Assembly: GCF_019654955.1 (NCBI RefSeq)
Contig: NZ_BPEV01000019.1
Span: forward strand, 44,941 to 108,940
Length of the DNA stretch: 64,000 nt
Source of the DNA: Shewanella sp. KT0246
GTDB lineage: Bacteria; Pseudomonadota; Gammaproteobacteria; Enterobacterales; Shewanellaceae
Reading direction: 5' to 3'
Part shown: one piece after another, positions 1 to 9,016 of the stretch
Position numbering within the stretch: the stretch's first letter is position 1
How the letters are laid out: the number at the start of each line of letters is the position of its first letter
The notes under the pieces: model-generated
Databases searched by the model: none
What the model was told of the DNA's origin: nothing
The model's input: only the letters and a program-made list of their open reading frames with translations
Program-made: the position numbers and the translations under genes

Positions 1-516
1 ACTGAGTCAACAGATGGCAGTGAACATCTTGAGACCCAGACGGTAGCATCAGATGCTGATCAAGCAGACAAAATACTTGAAGCAGAAGATTTACCGGATC
101 CAGAGAAAATTGAAGTGGGTGGCAGTTTTGCTTCTTTCATGGGAGCAAATGTCTCTCCTGAAGCTAAATCAGCAGCATTAAAGGCGCTCTGGAAACAACC
201 GCAGTATAACGAAATTGATGGCCTACTTGAGTATGCTCTTGATTACAGCAACCAACCTAAATTGAGCGCAGAAGTCTCAGCTGAGTTGGCTAAAAAAGTA
301 TTCCGAAACGTGATGAAAGACGAAGAAGAAACTGCTGAAGATGAAACGTTATTAGCAAGCGAGGGAGATGACTCAGTTGGTGATGCAACTGAAGCCCCGC
401 AAGTATTAAATGAGAAGAGTGAATTAGTCGCAGAGACTGACTTAGTTAATCAGAGTGATGATCTGGTTATGGCACAGAATGCGGAACAACCGCTTCAAGC
501 CCAAACTAAAGTTTAG
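1..516 (+). CDS. DUF3306-domain protein, 5' end cut by window
   Basis: The reading frame is open from base 1, so the gene starts upstream of the window; only the C-terminal 171 residues are visible. The segment SFMGANVSPEAKSAAL, followed by ALWKQPQYNEIDGLLEYALDY, matches what I recall of the DUF3306 family, small proteins found in formate dehydrogenase clusters, often beside a DUF3305 protein. The visible tail is acidic, rich in Glu/Asp/Ser, and probably disordered. No catalytic motif is visible and the function is unknown. Its place ahead of the polyferredoxin and chaperone genes suggests a role in formate dehydrogenase maturation or regulation, which is inference. A GTG at 115 is in frame but is unlikely to be the start. 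Confidence 0.75.
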   Translation, partial: TESTDGSEHLETQTVASDADQADKILEAEDLPDPEKIEVGGSFASFMGANVSPEAKSAALKALWKQPQYNEIDGLLEYALDYSNQPKLSAEVSAELAKKVFRNVMKDEEETAEDETLLASEGDDSVGDATEAPQVLNEKSELVAETDLVNQSDDLVMAQNAEQPLQAQTKV

Positions 517-619
517 TTATAAGCAAATAATTTTATGTCCACTATTTAGTGTCAGATTAAGAACTTATAGATTTCGAGCTGATGTGATTGATGCTTAAAG
601 ATGAAAGCCTCAATGACTA

Positions 620-2350
620 ATGGATTTACAGCACAGTATAAGTCTTTTGCACACTAAAACTGTTCAGGAACGCAATGTGAGCAATAGTCAAACCCCGCTT
701 GAACTACAACAAGTTCGTCAGCAGGTATTAGCACAGACTCAAGTGATTCAAAACTTGATTCCACCGACAGTGAGTTACACAACTGAAGGTAATGTGTTAG
801 TCATCGGTCCAGAAGATTTGGCTCGATTAGCTGCAGACAAATTGTCTACTATGGCCAATACTGTGATTTTGGCCAATGAAGCCATTACTAGCCAAGATGA
901 AGCGCATCTTGAAGCGGTAATGAATGCTGCCGTGAATAGCGAAAGCTATTACAACAAACTTATCTCAGTAAAAGGCTTTCTAGGGCAATTCCAAGTCACG
1001 GTTGAAAGTGAAGGTCAAGACAGCAACGCTGCTGAATTGAGCCTAGTTGCTATCCGCAAGCCACACTTTGATATTGTACTCGATTTGAGCATGAGCCCAT
1101 GTTTAAACCTTGAAATGCTGCCACCTGGTTACTTTTACGTTGGTCAAGATGCTGAAAAACTAGCGGACGCATTGGATCAAATTCCAGATTTAGTCGGTGA
1201 ATTTGATAAACCGCGTTATGTAAAAGTGAACAGTGATATCTGTGCTCATAACCGTAATGGCGTCAATGGTTGTAACCGTTGTCTGAATTTCTGTCCTGCT
1301 GATGCTATTAGCAGCATTGAGCAAAAAATCGAAATCGATCCTTACCTATGTCATGGCGCAGGCAGTTGCACTAATGCTTGTCCAACGGGTGCCATAGCAT
1401 TTGATTTACCAACGCCACAAGCACTTCATAGCTACATTCAAAAATTAGTTAGTCGTTACCTTGAGCAAGCACAAGCTGCGCCTGTCATCTTATTCCATGA
1501 CAGTGCCGTCGGTGCAGAGCTCATTACCGCTGATTTAGTGGGTGATATCATTCCGGTGGAACTGGAAGAAATCACCGTTGCGAGTATCGATCACTGGATG
1601 TCAGCACTTGCGTGGGGGGCACGTCAGGTATTAATTCTAAATACTGATGCGACAGCGCCGACATTGACGCAAATGCTTAACGGTGAATTGTCATTAGCTA
1701 ACACCATTTTAGATGAAATGGGTCAGCCTCAACGCATTAGCTTAATTGATACCCAAACATTGGCATCGTTGAATGACAAATTGGCTATTAGCCTAGATTG
1801 GCCATTAATCGTTCCTGCTGCGTTCACACCAAGCACTAAGCGTGAAACCTTATACGCTGCAATTGATCATTTAAATGAACAAGCTGCAGCGACTGAGACC
1901 TGCATTGCGATTAGCAATGTCCCATACGGTAAAGTCGAAGTTAACGCTGACAAATGTACCTTGTGTATGTCGTGTGTTGCGACTTGTCCTACTCAAGCAT
2001 TGACTGATGGCGGTGATAAACCTGCGCTTCATTTTGTTGAGCAAGACTGTGTTCAGTGTGGCTTATGTGAAAGTTCTTGTCCTGAAGATGTGATTAGCAT
2101 TACCTCGCAAATCAATTTAGACCAAGCATCACGTCAGCAACGTCAAACGCTAAAAGAAGAGCCTCCGTTTGAATGTATTCGCTGTGGTACCGCGTTTGCA
2201 ACTCAATCTATGGTTCATCGCATGATTGATATGATTGGAGGTCACTCAGCATTTAACGCCAATATTGAGCGTTTGAAAATGTGTGGTGATTGCCGCGTAA
2301 AAGATATGTTTGAAGACATTCTTGAAGACCCTGAGAAGCAACTTCGATAA
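620..2350 (+). CDS. 4Fe-4S polyferredoxin of the formate dehydrogenase cluster
   Basis: A 576-residue soluble iron-sulfur protein. Four Cys clusters of ferredoxin type are visible: CNRCLNFCPADA, CHGAGSCTNACPTGA, CTLCMSCVATCPTQA and CVQCGLCESSCPEDV. They form two 2[4Fe-4S]-like pairs flanking a middle region that lacks cysteines. Near the C-terminus are CIRCG and CGDCR, a separate four-Cys set that could bind metal. There is no signal peptide or membrane segment. Homologues in Shewanella-type fdh loci are annotated only as 4Fe-4S proteins; electron transfer during FDH maturation or an alternative redox partner role are inferences. Start choice: ATG 620 has a poor ribosome site, while GTG 677 is preceded by AGGAA at a good distance and may be the real start. 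Confidence 0.85.
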   Translation: MDLQHSISLLHTKTVQERNVSNSQTPLELQQVRQQVLAQTQVIQNLIPPTVSYTTEGNVLVIGPEDLARLAADKLSTMANTVILANEAITSQDEAHLEAVMNAAVNSESYYNKLISVKGFLGQFQVTVESEGQDSNAAELSLVAIRKPHFDIVLDLSMSPCLNLEMLPPGYFYVGQDAEKLADALDQIPDLVGEFDKPRYVKVNSDICAHNRNGVNGCNRCLNFCPADAISSIEQKIEIDPYLCHGAGSCTNACPTGAIAFDLPTPQALHSYIQKLVSRYLEQAQAAPVILFHDSAVGAELITADLVGDIIPVELEEITVASIDHWMSALAWGARQVLILNTDATAPTLTQMLNGELSLANTILDEMGQPQRISLIDTQTLASLNDKLAISLDWPLIVPAAFTPSTKRETLYAAIDHLNEQAAATETCIAISNVPYGKVEVNADKCTLCMSCVATCPTQALTDGGDKPALHFVEQDCVQCGLCESSCPEDVISITSQINLDQASRQQRQTLKEEPPFECIRCGTAFATQSMVHRMIDMIGGHSAFNANIERLKMCGDCRVKDMFEDILEDPEKQLR

Positions 2351-2360
2351 GAGACCCGAT

Positions 2361-3050
2361 ATGACCGAATTAGTTAGAGAAATTTCAGAAAACGATCAGC
2401 TACGGGCAGATATTTACCAAATATTAGCAGCCTTATTACGTCGTCATCCAAGTGCTGAACTGCTTGCGTTTTTAGCAGAACTTGAAATTGATGCAGAAGA
2501 AGAAAGTGACATCACAGCGGCTTGGGCTGCATTGAAAGTTGCTGCAACCAAATACACAGAAAAAGAACTTGAAGAAGAATACTTCAACATTTTCTATGGT
2601 GTGGGTCGTGGTGAAGTACTGCCTTATGGTAGTTGGTTCATGACAGGTTCATTAATGGACAAGCCTTTAGCATTATTACGTCAAGACCTACTGCAATTAG
2701 GTTTTGCTCGTGAAGATGAAGTTAAAGAGCCTGAAGATCATGTTGCTGCATTATGTGAAGTCATGGGTACCTTGATTTTAGAAGCGCCTGGTTACCGCCA
2801 GTTAGCTTTTTACCAACGTCATATTGGCAGTTGGATTGCACGTTTCTGTGACACATTGGAAAAAACTCCAAGTGCTGCGTTTTACGCACCTGTTGCACAG
2901 TTAGCAAAAGCATTTTTTGAAATTGAAGCAAATGAATTTGAGCAATTAAGCTTAGACATTCCTGTGAACTGCCCTGGTAGTGAAGCAGAAGCTGCAGCAT
3001 CAGAAAGTGTTGAAAAAATTGAACCTTCAACTAACGAATTGGCATCTTAA
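2361..3050 (+). CDS. TorD/DmsD-family maturation chaperone
   Basis: A 229-residue, all-helical cytoplasmic protein of the TorD/DmsD family (redox enzyme maturation proteins), which bind Tat signal peptides of molybdoenzymes and hold the apoprotein until cofactor is inserted. The family signature is visible in the middle, EEEYFNIFYGVGRGEVLPYGS, followed by a segment with DLLQLGF and PEDHVAAL. I chose ATG 2361, 10 bases after the stop of the upstream gene, because the longer in-frame version would overlap that gene and adds a basic stretch atypical of the family. The likely clients are the two FdhA proteins just downstream, both with RR signal motifs; this is inferred from context. Confidence 0.85.
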   Translation: MTELVREISENDQLRADIYQILAALLRRHPSAELLAFLAELEIDAEEESDITAAWAALKVAATKYTEKELEEEYFNIFYGVGRGEVLPYGSWFMTGSLMDKPLALLRQDLLQLGFAREDEVKEPEDHVAALCEVMGTLILEAPGYRQLAFYQRHIGSWIARFCDTLEKTPSAAFYAPVAQLAKAFFEIEANEFEQLSLDIPVNCPGSEAEAAASESVEKIEPSTNELAS

Positions 3051-3081
3051 TTTAGCCTTAGTTATTGCAGGTGCAAAGATT

Positions 3082-3159
3082 TATGCCGCTGAATGTTAAT
3101 TCAGTGGCATAGACCGAAACGGGAGGCAACTCCCACTCAATCTAGGGTGTCACCACCCT
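3082..3159 (+). promoter_or_regulatory. Structured 5' leader of first fdh operon (three hairpins)
   Basis: Three successive inverted repeats lie between the chaperone gene and the small Tat gene. The first has arms 3082-3094 and 3099-3111 (13 bp with one G-U pair, loop GTTA). The second is GGGAG-GCAA-CTCCC at 3121-3134, and the third is AGGGTG-TCAC-CACCCT at 3144-3159. None is followed by a U run, so they are not ordinary terminators. They may be a processing site, a stabilising leader or a regulatory RNA; I do not recognise a known riboswitch. Confidence 0.5.
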
Positions 3160-3188
3160 GTTATTTAAGCGTTTATTAAGGAGAGACT

Positions 3189-3389
3189 ATGAAGAAGCAA
3201 GCTTCCGTCATGGATCGTCGTCAAATGCTAAAAGCATTGGCTGTCGGTAGTGCCGCTGGCGCAGTTGCTACTGTTAGCGGACAAGCTCTAGCCGCCTCAC
3301 CAGAAGCCACACCAGTTGTGGGTAAAAGTGATGGTTATAGAGAAACAAGCCATGTACGTAGTTACTACGATACGTTACGTAGTAAGTAA
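3189..3389 (+). CDS. Small Tat-signal protein of formate dehydrogenase locus (copy 1)
   Basis: A 66-residue protein almost entirely made of a twin-arginine signal (DRRQMLKALAVGSAAGA, then an AxA-like site near ALAAS) plus a short tail. The tail GYRETSHVRSYYDTLRS is nearly the same in the second copy at 8802, so it is the selected part. It fits the formate dehydrogenase region Tat target family, for which no function is known to me. A strong ribosome site AAGGAGAG lies 4 bases before ATG 3189. It is the first gene of the operon and is followed 17 bases later by fdhA. It might be a small FDH subunit or a Tat escort; both are guesses. Confidence 0.85.
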   Translation: MKKQASVMDRRQMLKALAVGSAAGAVATVSGQALAASPEATPVVGKSDGYRETSHVRSYYDTLRSK

Positions 3390-3406
3390 TTAAAGGAGAA
3401 TATGTG

Positions 3407-6256
3407 ATGCGATTAACCCGCAAAACAGAGAAAGTTGAAGTAGCAGATAAACCTGCACTTGGACTGAATCGTCGCCAATTTTTGAAGTCAGCTACATTCG
3501 CTACAGGCGGTATTGCTGCGGCATCAATGCTTGGTGCTGGAATGATGCGTAAAGCAGAAGCCAAAGATGTACCACATGATGCACCAACTGAAGTAAAACG
3601 TACTATTTGTTCTCACTGTTCAGTGGGCTGTGGTATTTATGCTGAAGTACAAAATGGTGTTTGGACTGGTCAAGAGCCAGCATTCGATCATCCATTTAAC
3701 GCTGGTGGCCACTGTGCAAAAGGTGCTGCATTACGTGAGCATGGTCATGGTGAAAAACGTCTTAAATACCCAATGAAGCTGGAAGGCGGAAAGTGGAAAA
3801 AACTTTCTTGGGAACAAGCGATTGAAGAGGTTGGCCAAAAAGCCTTAGATATCCGTCAAGAATCTGGTCCAGATTCAGTATTTTTCATGGGTAGTGCTAA
3901 GTTCTCTAACGAACAAGCTTATATGTACCGCAAATTAGCGGCAATGTGGGGCACGAACAACGTCGACCACTCTGCACGTATTTGTCACTCTACCACTGTA
4001 GCCGGTGTTGCAAACACTTGGGGTTACGGTGCGCAAACGAACTCATTTAATGACATTCGTAAATCGAAAGCGATGATGTTCATCGGTTCGAACCCTTGTG
4101 AAGCTCACCCAGTTTCAATGCAACACATCCTTGAAGGTAAAGAGCGCGGCGCGAAAATTATCGTAGTCGACCCTCGTTTCACCCGAACTGCAGCTAAGTC
4201 TGACGAGTTCGTGCATATTCGTCCTGGTACGGATATTCCTTACATTTATGGTTTGTTGTGGCATATTTTTGAAAACGGTTGGGAAGACCAAACTTTCATC
4301 GACCAACGTGTATACGGTATGGAACGTATCCGTGAGGAAGTGAAAAAGTGGAATCCTGCAGAAGTTGAGAATGTTGCCGGTGTACCTGAAAAGCAAATGC
4401 ATCGTGTGGCTAAATTACTAGCTGAAACTAAACCAGGTACTGTGGTTTGGTGTATGGGTGGTACTCAGCATCACGTTGGTAATGCTAACACGCGTGCATA
4501 CTGTATCCTGCAATTAGCCCTTGGTAACATGGGTGTTGAAGGTGGTGGTACTAACATTTTCCGTGGTCACGATAACGTTCAAGGTGCGACTGACTTTGGC
4601 TTATTATTCGATACATTACCTGGTTACTACGGCCTGAAAACAGGCTCTTGGAAACATTGGTGTAATGTGTGGGATCTTGAATATGACTGGGTTAAAAACC
4701 GTTTCGATCAAGAGCAACGTTTAGGTCAAGATCCTATGACCTCAACAGGTATCCCTTGTTCTCGTTGGCATGATGGTGTACTTGAAGACAAATCTAAGAT
4801 TGCTCAGAAAGATAACATTCGCATGTCATTCTTCTGGGGCCAATCTGTAAACACTGAAACTCGTGGTCGTGAAGTGCGTGAAGCATTGAACAAAATGGAC
4901 ACAGTAGTTGTTGTGGATCCTTTCCCAACAATGGCGGGTGTTATGCACGAGCGTACTGATGGCGTTTACTTATTGCCAGCAGCAACTCAGTTTGAAACTT
5001 ACGGTTCTGTATCGGCTTCAAACCGCTCACTACAGTGGCGTACACAGGTTATCGAACCATTATTTGAGTCAAAAGCTGACCACATTATTATGTATAAGCT
5101 GGCGAAAAAATGGGGTATCGAAGGCGAATTCTGTAAACATATCAAAGTGAATGGTGATGAGCCGTTGATTGAAGATATGACTCGAGAGTTCAACAAAGGT
5201 ATGTGGACCATTGGTTACACAGGCCAAAGCCCTGAGCGTTTGAAAATGCACCAAGAAAACTGGGGCACGTTCGATATCGAGAGCTTAGAAGCACCAGGCG
5301 GCCCAGCTAAAGGTGAAACTTACGGTTTACCTTGGCCTTGTTGGGGCACACCAGAAAACAAACATCCAGGTACACAGATCCTTTATCGTACTGGACGTGA
5401 AGTTAAGTATGGTGGCGGTAACTTCCGTGCACGTTACGGTGTTGAGCATGAAGGTAATAACATTCTTGCAGAAGGTTCTTACTCGAAAGGCAGTGAAATT
5501 CAAGACGGTTATCCTGAATTTACCGCAGACATGCTTAAGCAGCTTGGTTGGTGGGATGATTTAACCGCTGAAGAAAAAGTTCACGCAGAAGGCAAAAACT
5601 GGAAAACAGATATTTCTGGTGGTATCCAACGCGTAGCGATTAATCACGGTTGTATCCCTTACGGTAACGCGAAAGCGCGTGTTATTGTTTGGAACTTCCC
5701 AGATGATATCCCAATCCATCGCGAGCCTTTATATACCCCTCGTCGTGACTTAGTGTCTAAGTACCCAACCTACGAAGACCGTATGGTTGCACGTCTTCCT
5801 ACTCTGTATAAGTCTATTCAAGATAAAGACTTTGCTAAAGACTTCCCATTAGCAGTCACAACGGGTCGTTTAGTTGAGTACGAAGGTGGTGGTGAAGAAA
5901 CGCGCTCAAATCCATGGCTTGCAGAATTACAGCAAGAAATGTTTATTGAGATTAACCCTGCTGATGCAGCAGATCGCGGCTTACGTGATGGTGATGACGT
6001 ATTTGTTCACAGTCCAGAAGGCGCTAAAATCACAGTTAAAGCTATGGTGACTCCACGAGTCATTGCTGGTGAATGTTTCATGCCATACCACTTCGCGGGT
6101 GTTTTCGAAGGCAAGAGCCTAGAGAAGAGTTACCCAGAAGGAACGGTTCCTTATGTGATTGGTGAATCTGCCAATACCGTAATGACCTACGGTTATGATG
6201 TTGTGACTCAGATGCAAGAGACTAAGTCTAGCTTGTGTCAGATCAGCAAAGCCTAA
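3407..6256 (+). CDS. fdhA: Formate dehydrogenase catalytic subunit (copy 1)
   Basis: A 949-residue periplasmic molybdopterin oxidoreductase that oxidises formate to CO2. The Tat motif NRRQFLK is at residues 21-27. The N-terminal [4Fe-4S] ligands are C68, C71, C75 and C103. The active-site segment SARICHSTTVAG places Cys193 with adjacent His194 at the position occupied by selenocysteine in E. coli FdnG/FdhF; the codon at 3983 is TGT, not TGA. The C-terminal molybdopterin-binding domain follows (about 815-949). ATG 3407 fits AAGGAG at 3393 better than GTG 3404. It is followed by fdhB after 26 bases. It is closely related to the second copy at 9017. Confidence 0.95.
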   Translation: MRLTRKTEKVEVADKPALGLNRRQFLKSATFATGGIAAASMLGAGMMRKAEAKDVPHDAPTEVKRTICSHCSVGCGIYAEVQNGVWTGQEPAFDHPFNAGGHCAKGAALREHGHGEKRLKYPMKLEGGKWKKLSWEQAIEEVGQKALDIRQESGPDSVFFMGSAKFSNEQAYMYRKLAAMWGTNNVDHSARICHSTTVAGVANTWGYGAQTNSFNDIRKSKAMMFIGSNPCEAHPVSMQHILEGKERGAKIIVVDPRFTRTAAKSDEFVHIRPGTDIPYIYGLLWHIFENGWEDQTFIDQRVYGMERIREEVKKWNPAEVENVAGVPEKQMHRVAKLLAETKPGTVVWCMGGTQHHVGNANTRAYCILQLALGNMGVEGGGTNIFRGHDNVQGATDFGLLFDTLPGYYGLKTGSWKHWCNVWDLEYDWVKNRFDQEQRLGQDPMTSTGIPCSRWHDGVLEDKSKIAQKDNIRMSFFWGQSVNTETRGREVREALNKMDTVVVVDPFPTMAGVMHERTDGVYLLPAATQFETYGSVSASNRSLQWRTQVIEPLFESKADHIIMYKLAKKWGIEGEFCKHIKVNGDEPLIEDMTREFNKGMWTIGYTGQSPERLKMHQENWGTFDIESLEAPGGPAKGETYGLPWPCWGTPENKHPGTQILYRTGREVKYGGGNFRARYGVEHEGNNILAEGSYSKGSEIQDGYPEFTADMLKQLGWWDDLTAEEKVHAEGKNWKTDISGGIQRVAINHGCIPYGNAKARVIVWNFPDDIPIHREPLYTPRRDLVSKYPTYEDRMVARLPTLYKSIQDKDFAKDFPLAVTTGRLVEYEGGGEETRSNPWLAELQQEMFIEINPADAADRGLRDGDDVFVHSPEGAKITVKAMVTPRVIAGECFMPYHFAGVFEGKSLEKSYPEGTVPYVIGESANTVMTYGYDVVTQMQETKSSLCQISKA

Positions 6257-6282
6257 TTAACTTGATGAGGAGATAAGCCACT

Positions 6283-6879
6283 ATGGCAGTCATGAAATTT
6301 TTGTGTGACACAAAACGCTGCATCGAGTGTAACGGTTGCGTCACAGCTTGTAAGAACGAAAACGATTCCGCTCTAGAGTGGGGAATTCAACGTCGACGTG
6401 TGGTTACTATCAATGATGGTGAACCAGGCGAAGCATCAATCTCAGTTGCATGTATGCACTGTACAGATGCACCTTGTATGGCCGTTTGTCCTGCAGATTG
6501 TTTTTATCAAACTGACGACGGCATTGTGCTGCATGACAAAGATACTTGTATCGGTTGTGGTTACTGTTTTTATGCTTGTCCTTTCGGTGCTCCACAGTTC
6601 CCGAAAAAGACTGCATACGGTAGCCGAGGCAAAATGGATAAGTGTACTTTCTGTGCCGGTGGCCCAGAAGAGAACCATTCAGAAGCTGAACGCCTGAAAT
6701 ACGGTGCGAACCGTATTGCTGAAGGTAAATTACCTATGTGTGCAGAGCTTTGTTCAACCAAAGCATTGTTAGCTGGTGATGCTGAGATTGTATCGACCAT
6801 TTATCGCGAGCGTATGGCGAAACGTGGTAACCCGAATACCATTTGGGGCTATGATCCTAAAACAGGTGATTTGGTATAG
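6283..6879 (+). CDS. fdhB: Formate dehydrogenase iron-sulfur subunit (copy 1)
   Basis: A 198-residue electron-transfer subunit with sixteen-cysteine architecture for four [4Fe-4S] clusters: CIECNGCVTACKN, CMHCTDAPCMAVCPADC, CIGCGYCFYACPFGAPQ, and CTFCAGG with CAELCSTKA. It relays electrons from FdhA to the FdhC haem subunit. It has no signal peptide of its own, so export as a complex with Tat-targeted FdhA is expected for this family. No C-terminal transmembrane helix is visible, unlike E. coli FdnH. It has a GAGGAG ribosome site before ATG 6283. It differs from copy 2 mainly at the C-terminus, which is nine residues longer here. Confidence 0.93.
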   Translation: MAVMKFLCDTKRCIECNGCVTACKNENDSALEWGIQRRRVVTINDGEPGEASISVACMHCTDAPCMAVCPADCFYQTDDGIVLHDKDTCIGCGYCFYACPFGAPQFPKKTAYGSRGKMDKCTFCAGGPEENHSEAERLKYGANRIAEGKLPMCAELCSTKALLAGDAEIVSTIYRERMAKRGNPNTIWGYDPKTGDLV

Positions 6880-6929
6880 GCAGTGCAAAAGGTTGCGGGC
6901 TTTGGTCCGTAACCAAGCAAGGAGTGACA

Positions 6930-7940
6930 ATGTTGAACAAACAGTTAAACAAATCACTGCGTAGCTTGTTTGCTCTGTTGGTTCTGGTGATGGGGTTAGG
7001 GTTTTCAACCACAACTTTAGCGGCAGATGAACAATCAAGTAAGCAGCAGGCAGGGAAAGAAAACCCGGCAGATTTATGGCGAGCAGTTAAGGCTGGAGAC
7101 AGCGGTTTTACGACAGCTCAAGGTATTGAACCAGGTGTATTGATTAATGTTGGCGGCAACGAAGGTCGATTAATTAGGGATAACTACATTACTCCAGGAG
7201 TAGCACTTGCTCTGGTTGGTGTATTTGGTGCCTTTTTAATATTTTACTTTGTTAATGGCCCGGCAAAATTAAGCAAAGGCTTCTCTGGCAAGATGGTCGA
7301 GCGTTGGTCAAAAGCAGACATTTGGCTACATTGGATTATGGCCATTGCTTGTCTAACCTTAATGCTGACAGGCTTAGTGATCATACTGGGTAAATTTGCA
7401 ATTCAACCGTACGTAAGCGACAGCATTTGGGCGGGAGTGATTGCCTTTTGTAAGTTTGTACATGATTGGGTTGGTCCGGTATTTATCGTATCTTGGTTAC
7501 TGTGTATCGTTAAGTGGATGCCACTTCAAACCATTAAAATGTATGACATCAAATGGTTCTTAGTGGTGGGTGGTTACATCAACTTTGGTCCATTTAAAGG
7601 TAAGCACCCTGATAGCGGTTTTGCTAACGCGGGTGAAAAAATGTGGTTCTGGACATTAGTCTTGTTCGGTCTATTTATCAGTGTATCTGGCATGATGTTA
7701 GTGTTACCTGGTTTGGATTTACCACGTGAAGCCTCGATGGTTGCATTACTCGTTCACGGTGTGAGCGCTGCTATTTTGATTGCATTTACGATTGTGCACA
7801 TCTGGATGGCAACGGCATTAAGTGAAGGCGGTATGGAATCTATGGTATCTGGGTATTGTGATGAAAACTGGGCAATCCAGCATCATAATCTTTGGTACGA
7901 TGAAATCAAAGCCAATGGTACGTTGAAATACCAAAAGTAA
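6930..7940 (+). CDS. fdhC: Formate dehydrogenase cytochrome b subunit (copy 1)
   Basis: A 336-residue membrane subunit that passes electrons from FdhB to the quinone pool. It has an N-terminal signal-like segment ending near TLAADE, a periplasmic stretch, then hydrophobic helices at about 88-108, 130-155, 170-190, 235-255 and 270-290. Histidines in DIWLHWIM, FVHDWVG, LLVHGVS and IVHIWMA are candidate haem b ligands. I chose ATG 6930 because AAGGAG is 5 bases before it; an in-frame GTG at 6924 lies inside that ribosome site. It is the last gene of the first fdh operon, ahead of a strong terminator. Confidence 0.92.
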   Translation: MLNKQLNKSLRSLFALLVLVMGLGFSTTTLAADEQSSKQQAGKENPADLWRAVKAGDSGFTTAQGIEPGVLINVGGNEGRLIRDNYITPGVALALVGVFGAFLIFYFVNGPAKLSKGFSGKMVERWSKADIWLHWIMAIACLTLMLTGLVIILGKFAIQPYVSDSIWAGVIAFCKFVHDWVGPVFIVSWLLCIVKWMPLQTIKMYDIKWFLVVGGYINFGPFKGKHPDSGFANAGEKMWFWTLVLFGLFISVSGMMLVLPGLDLPREASMVALLVHGVSAAILIAFTIVHIWMATALSEGGMESMVSGYCDENWAIQHHNLWYDEIKANGTLKYQK

Positions 7941-7970
7941 ATTAGCTAAAGCCTTTAACGTTTAAGCAGT

Positions 7971-8011
7971 AAAAAACACCTCAACTGAGATTATCTCGTT
8001 GGGGTGTTTTT
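7971..8011 (+). terminator. Terminator of first fdh operon
   Basis: Arms around 7972-7985 and 7998-8011 pair with one G-U, an inner GAGA/TCTC extends the stem, and a T run closes it. It lies 30 bases past the fdhC stop. Confidence 0.9.
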
Positions 8012-8760
8012 ATTTGGAAGCTTCTTTTTTGTGGAAGTGTCGATAAGCTTTCAAGTACAGCTAATGGTGAGTATTACTGATTAAGTTTTTACTTTGTAAA
8101 CAGACTGTCTTTCAACGGCCCATATTCATGAGCAAAAGACTCCCGATAAATATGCTTTGGGCATATCTCTCATTGACTTTATTTCAAAAAGTGACCTTTA
8201 TCTAGATTGATGTTTTTCATCAGAAGTGCAGGCACAAAAATATTGTTGTTTCTGGCTTTGAACTAAGACATATAACCTCTCTCGATTTAGCTTCATTTAA
8301 ACAAGAACGTCATTTGATTGTTAATGGATTCATTAAAGGTAATTAACCCTATTCTCTGTTTATTTTTAATAGCTAAAAGTACTATTCTATCTAGTTTTAA
8401 GCACTAAATGCTATATGTAAATAGGAAGAGTTATCACTACCAATAAAGTATGACAAACAGTGCTAACTTGATGAGATGTTAAGGTTTTTAACAATCGTTT
8501 CCTCCCTGCTTCAAGGCCCGTTCGAGGACTATTGAGAGATACCCATTTCAAAGTATGACTCAGTTAACGCTTTGTCGATTTTGTGTCGTTTTTTGGAATA
8601 TGAACAGGGGTCAGATCAATTTATTTCAACTTATCTCTCTATATATTAGCCCGGTAAATTTTGGAACATTATTCATTTAGAAGTGTTTTTACCTTTTCGG
8701 TCTACTTTCATTAACTTGTTGTTAACAACTGTTTTGAAAAGTCGAAAAGGCCTATGAGGG
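8012..8760. other. Non-coding spacer between the two fdh operons
   Basis: About 750 AT-rich bases without a convincing gene on either strand. The only marked sequence is AACAGGGGTCAGATC near 8601-8615, a motif that I associate with the flanks of REP-associated (IS200-like) transposase genes in gammaproteobacteria; no transposase frame is left. Promoter elements of the second fdh operon must lie at its right end but none stands out clearly. Confidence 0.5.
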
Positions 8761-8780
8761 CATCAACCAAAGAGTTGATG
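8761..8780 (+). promoter_or_regulatory. Inverted repeat just upstream of second fdh operon
   Basis: CATCAAC and GTTGATG flank a six-base loop, ending 21 bases before the start of the small Tat gene. It could be an operator or a leader hairpin. It is unlike the leader of the first fdh operon. Confidence 0.4.
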
Positions 8781-8801
8781 TGATTTAAACCGGGAGTAAA
8801 G

Positions 8802-8999
8802 ATGAAGAAGCAACAGCCTGATCTGAACCGCAGATCTTTGCTGAAAGCCATCACCGTAGGTAGCGCTGCTACTGCAGCTATCGCTGTATCAGGTGTGAGT
8901 GTGGCTCAAGCAACCGAGAGTAACGTTAGCAGCAAAAATGCTAAAGGTTACAAAGAAACTGCGCATATTCGTAGCTACTACGATAGCTTACGCGGATAA
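8802..8999 (+). CDS. Small Tat-signal protein of formate dehydrogenase locus (copy 2)
   Basis: A 65-residue paralogue of the protein at 3189. It has a twin-arginine motif NRRSLLKA, a hydrophobic stretch to about residue 35, a variable linker, and the conserved tail GYKETAHIRSYYDSLRG. Signal and linker have drifted between copies while the tail has not. The ribosome site GGGAG precedes ATG 8802, and fdhA copy 2 begins 17 bases after its stop, the same spacing as in copy 1. The function is unknown. Confidence 0.85.
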   Translation: MKKQQPDLNRRSLLKAITVGSAATAAIAVSGVSVAQATESNVSSKNAKGYKETAHIRSYYDSLRG

Positions 9000-9016
9000 T
9001 TCAGGAGAAATAAGCG

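Noticed and set aside
2310..2360. Extended N-terminus of the TorD-like chaperone
   Set aside because: It would overlap the preceding gene and adds basic residues not seen in the family.
8205..8225. FNR-like TTGATG...CATCAG site in the fdh spacer
   Set aside because: The half-site spacing is too long for FNR and it lies nearly 600 bases upstream of the operon.
8501..8530. tRNA-like CCCGTTCGAGG stretch in the fdh spacer
   Set aside because: No acceptor or anticodon arms can be paired around it.
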